Source: MKRK01 sp001896915 (lineage in GTDB: Bacteria > Bacillota > Clostridia > Oscillospirales > Acutalibacteraceae). From it: a stretch of DNA of 25,151 nucleotides. The position numbers and the translations under genes are program-made. This document shows, piece by piece, positions 16,510 to 22,117 of the stretch. The stretch spans positions 1 through 25,151 of the forward strand of contig CALJJF010000145.1 of the NCBI GenBank assembly GCA_937973935.1. Reading direction: 5' to 3'. The notes below the pieces were generated by a model. It made no database searches. It saw nothing but the letters and a program-made list of their open reading frames with translations, and was not told the origin of the DNA. How positions within the stretch are numbered: the stretch's first letter is position 1; the number at the start of each line of letters is the position of its first letter.

Positions 16510-16736
16510 AGCTCCCTTTTCCCTGCTTGACACTATTTTGTAACTAATCATCAGGTATTTCAGCAGGCTTGATTTGTTTGTTGCTCTGACCCGCCGCCGG
16601 TGAAACGGTCAGAGTGAAAATTGTCACTGCGCCATTTCATAGAAACAGGAACGAAGCGACAGTTGATGGCGATACTTTCACAGACAGCTCCTTGGATATC
16701 GTATTGTGAAAGCTACAAAACAATACTATATTTTGT
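16510..16736 (-). ncRNA. Structured RNA upstream of hpf, candidate raiA-motif RNA
   Basis: Reading the minus strand from the predicted start, complementary segments form an organised fold. TTTTGTA (16720-16714) pairs with TACAAAA (16542-16536) as a long-range closing helix. Inside it are CTTTCACA (16712-16705) with TGTGAAAG (16682-16675), CGCCAT (16671-16666) with ATGGCG (16635-16630), and an 8-bp hairpin (16584-16591 with 16607-16614). A further 6-bp helix, 16522-16527 with 16562-16567, can only form as a pseudoknot-like or alternative pairing. The raiA motif is a known structured RNA of about 200 nt found upstream of raiA/hpf in Firmicutes, and position and size fit. The assignment rests on context, not on recalled consensus bases. 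Confidence 0.6.
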
Positions 16737-16742
16737 GGTTAT

Positions 16743-16751
16743 ATTATATCA
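16743..16751 (-). promoter_or_regulatory. Extended -10 promoter of the hpf leader RNA
   Basis: The minus strand reads TGATATAAT, a perfect -10 with TGn extension. The -35 area (TTTTCT at 17 nt) is weak. It would start transcription near 16736, giving a 230-nt leader before the hpf ATG. Confidence 0.5.
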
Positions 16752-16779
16752 CAATACCATACAAAAGAAAAGTAAAATA

Positions 16780-17625
16780 TTATAGCGTTACGGACTGATG
16801 GCGTGTGACATAGCAGCCCACATTCACTGCAACCGGCAGCCCGGCAATGTGTGTTGCGTAATATTCAATGTTAACTTTCAGCGCCGTAGTCTTTCCATGA
16901 AAGCCTTGCGGGCCGATGCCCAGTGCGTTGACAGCGGTCAGCATATCATCCTCCAACTGCCTATAAACCGGGTTTTTGTTGGGTTGGTCAAGGGGCCTGC
17001 ACAGTGCCTTTTTGGCCAATATGGCACTGTATTCAAAATCTCCGCCGATGCCGACGCCGATGACCATAGGCGGACAGGGGTTGCTGCCGGCTTTTCTTAT
17101 AATATCGGTGACGGCGGTGATGATGTCTTCCCTGCCTGCTGGCGGGGGAAGCATTTTTATTCCGCTAATGTTTTCACTGCCGAAGCCTTTTGGTGAAACG
17201 GTGATTTTGAGCTTGTCACCTGCCGTGACGGTAGTATGAATAATGGCAGGGGTATTGTCTCCTGTGTTTTTCCGCTCGATCGGGTCGCCTACCACGGAGC
17301 AACGCAGATAACCTTCCGTATAACCCTTTGCCACACCGGCATGAATTGCGTCTGTCAATAAACCGCCGGTTATATGTAAGTCTTGACCGATTTCCAAAAA
17401 AATAACAGCCATTCCTGTGTCTTGGCAGACCGGGACATTGATTTCCTTTGCAGCATCAATGTTCGCCAGAATATCGGACATGATGGAAATATCCAGCTGT
17501 CGTTCTTCCCGGTCCTTTGCCTGCCGGATGGATTCCACCACATCCTGCGGCAGAAATTGATTGGCAATGATACAGAGCGCTGCTACCGCTTCGGTAATTT
17601 CATTGACATGAATTTCTCTCATCAT
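16780..17625 (-). CDS. Class I fumarate hydratase alpha subunit
   Basis: The 281-residue protein is the iron-sulfur-cluster half of a two-subunit class I fumarase or L-tartrate dehydratase (FumA-N/TtdA type), which interconverts malate and fumarate, or dehydrates a related hydroxy-diacid. Three cysteines stand at the places expected for [4Fe-4S] ligands: Cys67 in VPVCQDTGM, Cys184 in SNPCPPMVIGVG, and Cys271 in NVGCYVTR. Other family blocks are LRCSVVGDPIERKNTGDNTPA and SPKGFGSEN. Its ATG overlaps the stop of the amidohydrolase gene (ATGA), so the two are translationally coupled. The beta subunit needed for activity is not next to it; the following region is the hpf leader. Confidence 0.92.
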   Translation of the reverse strand: MMREIHVNEITEAVAALCIIANQFLPQDVVESIRQAKDREERQLDISIMSDILANIDAAKEINVPVCQDTGMAVIFLEIGQDLHITGGLLTDAIHAGVAKGYTEGYLRCSVVGDPIERKNTGDNTPAIIHTTVTAGDKLKITVSPKGFGSENISGIKMLPPPAGREDIITAVTDIIRKAGSNPCPPMVIGVGIGGDFEYSAILAKKALCRPLDQPNKNPVYRQLEDDMLTAVNALGIGPQGFHGKTTALKVNIEYYATHIAGLPVAVNVGCYVTRHQSVTL

Positions 17626-18794
17626 CCGTTTTCTCCTTCAAAAGTTACCCTCTCGCCGTTGATATAAACTGCACAGGGCTTTGCGTTTAGGGATAAGGGA
17701 TCCCGATCAAACAACACAAAGTCTGCGTCCTTACCCGGCTTGAATGAGCCTACTCTGTCCTCAATGCCGCAAATCATTGCCGGGTTGATGGTGATGGCCT
17801 TCAGAGCCTCATCATACTCCATGCCTTCCGACACCGCGAGTGCGGCACATAGAGTCAAATATTGAATGGGCACCACAGAATGGTCGGTAACGATTGCGGT
17901 CAATATCCCTGCTTTGGATAAAATGCCCGGTGCTGAGGGGGACATGGCGGACATTTCCGGCTTTGGGCGGTCACAAATCATCGGGCCCGCCAATACCCTT
18001 GCGTTTTCCTCTGCAAGTGCCCGGGGATACAAGTGGCCTTCCGTACCGTGAACAATGGCGTATTTGAGATGAAACTCCTTGGCGATACGGATTGCGGTGA
18101 AAATATCATCCATCCGATGGGCATGAAAATGAGCAGAAATCTCACCACGAAGCAATGGAAGCAGTGCTTCGCACTTCATATCAAATTCGGGTTCTTCCGT
18201 GTCTTCGTCCTCTGCAGCTTTTTGGATGGCTTCTTTATATTTTTTAGCCTTAAACAACTCTTCACGGATAATCGCAGCAGTAGCCATTCTGGTTACGGGA
18301 GTTTGGTTTTTGCCGTGATAAACGGTTTTCGGGTTCTCACCCAAAGCGAATTTTATGGCAAGGGGGGAACGAATCACCATTTTGTCAATGTTCACACCCT
18401 TGGTTTTCATGGCAATCATCTGGCCCGCCACCGGGTCTGCGCTGCCCGGCCCTGTGACAACCGTAGTAATCCCATATGCCAGTGCTTCTTTGAAACAACG
18501 ATCGGTGGGATTGACGGCATCAATGGCACGGAGATGGGGCGTGCAGGGATCTGTGTCTTCGTTGCCGTCATCTCCTTCAAAGCCGAGGGAATCCTCCCAC
18601 ATGCCCAGATGTGTGTGTGCATCAAGAAAGCCGGGTAACAGAATTTTCCCTTTTGCGTCAAGGGGTTCTGTTTCATCCCGGGTCATGTCTTCCATGCTAC
18701 CCACAGCCGTTATCTTTCCCTGTGAAAATTCAAGAAAGCCCGGGTCGATTACCGGTCCTTCCATGGTATATATTTTAGCATTGATTATTCTCAA
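17622..18794 (-). CDS. Metal-dependent amidohydrolase (imidazolonepropionase-like group)
   Basis: The 390-residue protein has the composite TIM-barrel/beta-sandwich layout of the amidohydrolase superfamily. Metal ligands visible are His60 and His62 in GFLDAHTHLG, the HFHAHR strand (His222, 224, 226), His249 in AIVHGTEGH, and Asp304 in TDHSVVP. The C-terminal beta segment reads VGSFKPGKDADFVLFDRDPLS. Such enzymes hydrolyse amide or ring C-N bonds in small molecules; the substrate here is unknown. The start is TTG, with GGAGGAG five bases upstream. Overlap with the fumarase alpha gene suggests a linked catabolic step, but I cannot name the pathway. Confidence 0.88.
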   Translation of the reverse strand: MRIINAKIYTMEGPVIDPGFLEFSQGKITAVGSMEDMTRDETEPLDAKGKILLPGFLDAHTHLGMWEDSLGFEGDDGNEDTDPCTPHLRAIDAVNPTDRCFKEALAYGITTVVTGPGSADPVAGQMIAMKTKGVNIDKMVIRSPLAIKFALGENPKTVYHGKNQTPVTRMATAAIIREELFKAKKYKEAIQKAAEDEDTEEPEFDMKCEALLPLLRGEISAHFHAHRMDDIFTAIRIAKEFHLKYAIVHGTEGHLYPRALAEENARVLAGPMICDRPKPEMSAMSPSAPGILSKAGILTAIVTDHSVVPIQYLTLCAALAVSEGMEYDEALKAITINPAMICGIEDRVGSFKPGKDADFVLFDRDPLSLNAKPCAVYINGERVTFEGENG

Positions 18795-18837
18795 TTTTTC
18801 TCCTCCAAAAAATATTTAAAATTTTTACAAAAAACTA

Positions 18838-18866
18838 TTTACATATATTAACATCTATGTTATAAT
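18838..18866 (+). promoter_or_regulatory. Strong plus-strand promoter without a following gene
   Basis: TTTACA (18838-18843), 17-nt spacer, TATAAT (18861-18866): a near-consensus sigma-A-type promoter pointing away from the amidohydrolase gene. The spacer end holds the inverted repeat AACAT-CT-ATGTT (18850-18861), a possible operator. All genes downstream of it run on the opposite strand. Confidence 0.7.
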
Positions 18867-18872
18867 GCACTT

Positions 18873-18930
18873 GTAACTCCCTTCATACCCCATTATGCTT
18901 TGGCGCCGGACAACCCGGCGCAATTTTTTT
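18873..18930 (+). ncRNA. Candidate small RNA of about 58 nt with C-rich 5' end
   Basis: The interval between the strong promoter and a strong terminator would give a transcript of about 58 nt. Its 5' part is predicted unpaired and contains CTCCCTTC and ACCCC, which are complementary to Shine-Dalgarno sequences. Its 3' part is the terminator hairpin. This layout resembles Firmicute small RNAs that act through C-rich loops. A 24-codon frame starting at ATG 18895 runs through the hairpin and past it, with no ribosome site, so coding is unlikely. Not recognised as a named RNA. Confidence 0.5.
18903..18930 (+). terminator. Rho-independent terminator of the candidate small RNA
   Basis: GCGCCGG pairs with CCGGCGC around ACAAC and is followed by AA and seven T residues on the plus strand only. 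The minus strand has no T-run, so it cannot serve the genes there. Confidence 0.85.
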
Positions 18931-18985
18931 GTCTTAGCAAATACTCTGCTTGCAAGCATAATTGGATGAAAAACAATATAAAAAC

Positions 18986-19009
18986 AAAAAACGGGGTGCA
19001 AGCACCCCG
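18986..19009 (-). terminator. Rho-independent terminator after yabR
   Basis: CGGGGTG / CACCCCG stem with a CAAG-type loop, followed by six T residues on the minus strand. It ends the yab-div cluster transcript just after the yabR stop. Confidence 0.9.
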
Positions 19010-19017
19010 CAATTGAT

Positions 19018-19458
19018 TTATTTTGTTGGGCCGCCTCGTTTGACTGCCGGACGTCTGACATCGGCATTTTTCTTCTTGAGGTCAGAAAACTTATCATCAC
19101 TGGTCTGCTTGAACTTATTCAGCATATCCTCAAAGGAGGTACTGTCCTGTTTTTTGGTATGCCAATCAAAATCATCGGGTTTCGGTGAAAAATTCGATGA
19201 TGACCGTCTGGGTTTTTCGGTTCTTTCCAGCGCTCTTTTGATACTGAGACTAACCTTTCCGTCGTTGCCGATGGTGAGAACCTTGACCTTAACCATCTGG
19301 TTTTCGGTAACATGCTCGCGTATTTCATTGACATACACGGGTGCTACCTCGGAAATATGTACCATACCTGTAAGATTACCGGGAAGCTCAACAAATACTC
19401 CGAAATTTGTAATACCTGTTACCTTACCCTCTAAAATCGCGCCAACCTCTAACTGCAT
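19018..19458 (-). CDS. yabR: S1-domain RNA-binding protein, YabR-like
   Basis: The 146-residue protein has one S1 RNA-binding OB fold (residues 1-75): VGAILEGKVTGITNFGVFVELPG, GMVHISEV, then VKVKVLTIGNDGKVSLSIK. The rest is a basic, low-complexity tail ending RRPAVKRGG. Position directly after divIC matches yabR of Bacillus subtilis. Its exact role is not established; such proteins bind RNA or associate with ribosomes. GGGGAGG lies 12 nt before the ATG, a slightly long spacing. Confidence 0.85.
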   Translation of the reverse strand: MQLEVGAILEGKVTGITNFGVFVELPGNLTGMVHISEVAPVYVNEIREHVTENQMVKVKVLTIGNDGKVSLSIKRALERTEKPRRSSSNFSPKPDDFDWHTKKQDSTSFEDMLNKFKQTSDDKFSDLKKKNADVRRPAVKRGGPTK

Positions 19459-19499
19459 GAAATGAATTTTCCTCCCCTAAGATTACTCAATTGTTTGTG

Positions 19500-19811
19500 C
19501 TAATTGCCCGATATATCCTCAAACGTTTCTTCATTGCCATAGATGTAATCAAGCTTGTCTCTTGCGGCACGCTCGATAAAATCCTTATCAGAACCGTTTT
19601 TAAGCAAATTTTCTTTTTCCTCGTTGGCTGCATTTTTCATTGCTATTTCGTTTTTTAAGCCATCAAGGGTATGTCTTGCTGTGATCAGGTCGCTTTGCAG
19701 ACCGACCAATTTGTATATAATATATATCGAAAAGAACAATAATGCAAGTCTTAAAAATATACTTTTATGTTTTTTTTCCGTTTTTTTGGTCAATGAAAGC
19801 ACCCGCTTCAT
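19500..19811 (-). CDS. divIC: Septum formation initiator DivIC/FtsB family
   Basis: The 103-residue bitopic protein has a basic cytoplasmic start (1-17), one membrane helix (about 18-36, IFLRLALLFFSIYIIYKL) and an extracellular coiled coil (40-72), ending with the family block DFIERAARDKLDYIYGNEE. DivIC works with FtsL and DivIB in the division septum. Its ATG lies 47 nt inside the end of yabQ and lacks a clear ribosome site, so translation is probably coupled; GTG or TTG codons a few residues later are alternative starts. Confidence 0.88.
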   Translation of the reverse strand: MKRVLSLTKKTEKKHKSIFLRLALLFFSIYIIYKLVGLQSDLITARHTLDGLKNEIAMKNAANEEKENLLKNGSDKDFIERAARDKLDYIYGNEETFEDISGN

Positions 19812-20295
19812 TAAATTTTCTAGATTTTAACTTATTATACACCATCCGCATTGTATTTTTCAATACCTGATTGAAGAATACCATAAATTTTCTTATTTGT
19901 AAATATAAAAAATGAACTATTTTATTTTTCAGTTTTTTAATCGGTGAATACAAATATCGGTCGATGAATCGAAAGACCGCTTTGATGGCACGAATAATTT
20001 TATCAGCAGCGGAAATAATGAGCATACTCAGCGTGAACCTGCAAATCAGAAAGCCCAGCAATTCTCCGCCGAAAATAAACCAGCGGATTTCTCCCTGGCA
20101 TCTGACGATCAGGAGTCCAAAGGTCAGAAATGCACAAATCAATGAAAAGATGATATCCTGAATGAACACGGAAACAGGTTCCGGCTTTGCAAACAGTCTT
20201 AGGATACGGAACACATCATAGATCAGGCTGATTGCAAAGCCCATTGCGGCGGCAACCAAAAACGAGGTTGTTTGAATGAAAACCGAATTGTCCAT
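19765..20295 (-). CDS. yabQ: Spore cortex biosynthesis protein YabQ
   Basis: The 176-residue protein is mostly membrane embedded: hydrophobic segments near residues 7-27, 43-65 and 70-95, with the family sequence AAAMGFAISLIYDVFRILR at 16-34, then a basic tail of about 80 residues. YabQ is made in the mother cell and is needed for spore cortex formation in Bacillus subtilis. It follows yabP by 26 nt and overlaps divIC. The order yabP-yabQ-divIC supports the call. Confidence 0.92.
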   Translation of the reverse strand: MDNSVFIQTTSFLVAAAMGFAISLIYDVFRILRLFAKPEPVSVFIQDIIFSLICAFLTFGLLIVRCQGEIRWFIFGGELLGFLICRFTLSMLIISAADKIIRAIKAVFRFIDRYLYSPIKKLKNKIVHFLYLQIRKFMVFFNQVLKNTMRMVYNKLKSRKFNEAGAFIDQKNGKKT

Positions 20296-20321
20296 ATTTA
20301 TTTAAAGAGCCGGCCGAAAAA

Positions 20322-20579
20322 TCACGGTTTGTTTTCCTTGTCATCGGTATAGTCAAGTCCGTAAATGTTGCAGGATACGTTGAGTTCCCCTGTTTCCACA
20401 TTCAGCTGACTGATATGCAGCTCCTGACCTTTGATGGTCAGCTCGCCCAGCTCTGTAAATAAATTCACGGTATGCTCGTCAAAGCTGTCCACTTCGGAAA
20501 CTCCCGTAACCATCAATGCTTTTCTGTTTTCCAGCACGATGTTTTGTGGCATCCTGATTGCTTTTTTCTCTTCTGGCAT
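20322..20579 (-). CDS. yabP: Sporulation protein YabP (YabP/YqfC family)
   Basis: The 85-residue protein matches the small YabP/YqfC family: PQNIVLENRKALMVTGVSEV, a DEHTVNLFTELGELTIKGQEL core and HISQLNVETGELNV. It is all beta in character with no membrane segment. It is linked to sporulation, made early in the mother cell. AGGAGG stands 8 nt before the ATG. A sigma-E-like promoter is directly upstream, so yabP-yabQ, and by read-through divIC, can be switched on during sporulation. Confidence 0.92.
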   Translation of the reverse strand: MPEEKKAIRMPQNIVLENRKALMVTGVSEVDSFDEHTVNLFTELGELTIKGQELHISQLNVETGELNVSCNIYGLDYTDDKENKP

Positions 20580-20611
20580 AGAAAAAACCTCCTACAATAA
20601 TCTATCAGTTA

Positions 20612-20640
20612 ATAGTATGTAGAAGATGGATTTATTATTC
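20612..20640 (-). promoter_or_regulatory. Predicted sigma-E-type sporulation promoter of yabP-yabQ
   Basis: On the minus strand, GAATAAT (20640-20634) and CATACTAT (20619-20612) are separated by 14 nt, close to the sigma-E pattern known from Bacillus. The start site would be about 25 nt before the yabP ATG. It lies within the 61-nt gap after hslR. Confidence 0.6.
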
Positions 20641-20883
20641 TTAATCTATCAGCTTGTAAAGCATATCGGCTTCTTCTTTTTTTGTGAATTCCTTCACGTC
20701 GGTGATCTGTACCTTTAACACCTTTGGTCCCAATGAGATTTCCAATACATCGCCGATCTTCACATCATAGGATGCCCGGGCGGCTTTTCCGTTTACCTGA
20801 ACCCTGCCCGCATCACAGGCCTCGTTTGCAATTGTTCTGCGTTTGATAATTCTTGATACCTTTAAAAATTTATCCAGTCTCAT
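20641..20883 (-). CDS. S4-domain RNA-binding protein, Hsp15/YabO family
   Basis: The 80-residue protein from ATG 20883 is a lone S4 domain: MRLDKFLKVSRIIKRRTIANEACDAG leads into VQVNGKAARASYDVKIGDVLEI. Its relatives (Hsp15, YabO, RqcP) bind stalled 50S subunits carrying peptidyl-tRNA and assist ribosome quality control. The start was moved four codons in from an upstream TTG because GGAG lies six nt before this ATG. It sits between hup and yabP, as in other Clostridia, which makes the YabO/RqcP identity likely. Confidence 0.9.
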   Translation of the reverse strand: MRLDKFLKVSRIIKRRTIANEACDAGRVQVNGKAARASYDVKIGDVLEISLGPKVLKVQITDVKEFTKKEEADMLYKLID

Positions 20884-20912
20884 GTGTTTCTCCAACCTGT
20901 TATGGTATTTGT

Positions 20913-20938
20913 AAAGCCGGTCCCAAGGGACCGGCTTT
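20913..20938. terminator. Strong hairpin between hup and hslR
   Basis: AAGCCGGTCCC and GGGACCGGCTT form an 11-bp perfect inverted repeat around AA. T-runs are short (TTT on minus, TTTT on plus), so on the minus strand it probably trims or partly terminates the hup message, leaving read-through into hslR. Confidence 0.65.
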
Positions 20939-20945
20939 TGGGTTA

Positions 20946-21221
20946 TTATTTGTTGACAGCATCTTTCAAAGCTTTGCCGGCTTTGAAAACGGGAGATTTG
21001 GAAGCAGCGATTTGGATTTTTTGTTTTGTCTGGGGGTTTAAGCCCTCTCTTGCGCTGCGTGAGCGAACCTCAAAGGTTCCGAAGCCGACCAGCTGTACTT
21101 TGTCTCCGCTTACCAATGCTGAGGTAAGGGCGTCAACTACTGCAGATACCGCGGTATCTGCATCCTTTTTAGATAGACCGGCTTTTTCAGCAACGGCTGC
21201 GACTAATTCTGTTTTGTTCAT
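20946..21221 (-). CDS. hup: DNA-binding protein HU
   Basis: The 91-residue nucleoid protein is a textbook HU: MNKTELVAAVAEKAGLSKKDA at the N-terminus, the signature GFGTFEVRSRSAREGLNPQT (47-66) that contains the DNA-clamping arm, and a C-terminal FKAGKALKDAVN. It coats and bends DNA as a homodimer. CAGGAGG lies upstream. It is inserted between mazG and hslR, and the hairpin behind it suggests it is expressed at a level different from its neighbours. Confidence 0.98.
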   Translation of the reverse strand: MNKTELVAAVAEKAGLSKKDADTAVSAVVDALTSALVSGDKVQLVGFGTFEVRSRSAREGLNPQTKQKIQIAASKSPVFKAGKALKDAVNK

Positions 21222-21255
21222 AAATTTTACATCCTCCTGAATTTTAATATTTAAA

Positions 21256-21269
21256 CAGCCTTTCGGCTG
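21256..21269 (-). other. Short GNRA-type hairpin between mazG and hup
   Basis: On the minus strand, CAGCC-GAAA-GGCTG forms a stable 5-bp hairpin followed by TTTAAATATT. It may act as a weak terminator after mazG or stabilise the hup message 5' end. Confidence 0.35.
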
Positions 21270-21274
21270 CTAAA

Positions 21275-22075
21275 TTACAATCTTTTTTTTGCTTCTTCCC
21301 ATAAAACAGTAAGCTCCTCAATGGAAGCTTGCTTCATTTCTAACTTCTTCTTTGAAGCGAGCTTTTCAACAATTTCAAATCTTTTTATAAATTTTCCTGT
21401 TGAAAGCAATATGGCTTCTTCCGGATCGATGTCCAAATATCTGGAAACATTCACCACAGAGAATAGTATGTCACCCAACTCATCGGTTAATTCCTCTTTT
21501 GTGCCGCTACCGATGATTTGTTCCAGTTCTTTGGTTTCTTCATAAATCTTGTCCACTGCGCCGGTCACATCAGGCCAGTCAAAGCCTGCTTTGGCCGCAC
21601 GTTTTCCGACCTTCGCAGCTTTCATCAGTCCGGGGAAGGTTGTCGGTACGCTTTTTAATGTATCCGTTATACTTTGATAGCCTTTTTCTTCTTTTTTGAT
21701 AGAATCCCAGTTGTTCAACACAACGTCCGCGGTTTCGGCAATGGTGTTGCCGAATACATGTGGGTGGCGCAGGATGAGTTTCTTACATATCCCGTCAGCA
21801 ACATCGTAAAAATCAAACTCGCCTGCTTCGTCGGACATTTGGCTATGGAAAACGATTTGTAAAAGAACATCTCCCAGTTCTTCTTTTAAGCCTTCGGTGT
21901 CATCGTTTTCTATGGCTTCCATGGTTTCATATACTTCTTCAAGAAAATTGGCCTTGATTGTTTTGTGGTTCTGTTCCCTGTCCCAAGGACATCCTTCAGG
22001 GCCTCTGAGGATTTCCATAATCTTCAACAAATCATTCAAGTCATACTTACTCTTTATCGGAAAATTTTTATACAT
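21275..22075 (-). CDS. mazG: Nucleoside triphosphate pyrophosphohydrolase MazG
   Basis: The 266-residue enzyme hydrolyses nucleoside triphosphates to monophosphates and pyrophosphate, cleaning noncanonical nucleotides. It has the two tandem MazG domains of the full-length type: the first begins LRGPEGCPWDREQNHKTI and carries EEVYE and EELGDVLLQIVFH; the second contains DELGDILFSVVN with metal-binding Glu/Asp residues. The start at ATG 22075 has GAGGGT at proper spacing; the frame also reads from a TTG 12 nt upstream, which would lie over that site. The position after spoVB is the standard Firmicute order. Confidence 0.96.
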   Translation of the reverse strand: MYKNFPIKSKYDLNDLLKIMEILRGPEGCPWDREQNHKTIKANFLEEVYETMEAIENDDTEGLKEELGDVLLQIVFHSQMSDEAGEFDFYDVADGICKKLILRHPHVFGNTIAETADVVLNNWDSIKKEEKGYQSITDTLKSVPTTFPGLMKAAKVGKRAAKAGFDWPDVTGAVDKIYEETKELEQIIGSGTKEELTDELGDILFSVVNVSRYLDIDPEEAILLSTGKFIKRFEIVEKLASKKKLEMKQASIEELTVLWEEAKKRL

Positions 22076-22117
22076 AATTACCCTCAAAAAGAATTTATTA
22101 GGAACAGTGTTACTATT

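Noticed and set aside
18033..18638. Plus-strand open frame of 201 codons inside the amidohydrolase gene
   Set aside because: Fully antisense to a well-supported enzyme; no ribosome site or family features.
18895..18969. 24-codon frame beginning in the candidate small RNA
   Set aside because: No ribosome site, and the start of the frame is within and continues beyond a strong terminator.
20597..20651. Direct repeat TAATCTATCAG around the hslR stop and yabP leader
   Set aside because: Only 11 AT-rich bases, one copy is inside hslR coding sequence; probably chance, and no sign of a mobile element.
20946..21221. hup within the yab cluster as a recent insertion
   Set aside because: I recall HU between mazG and the S4 gene in other Clostridia, so it is probably the lineage's normal order.
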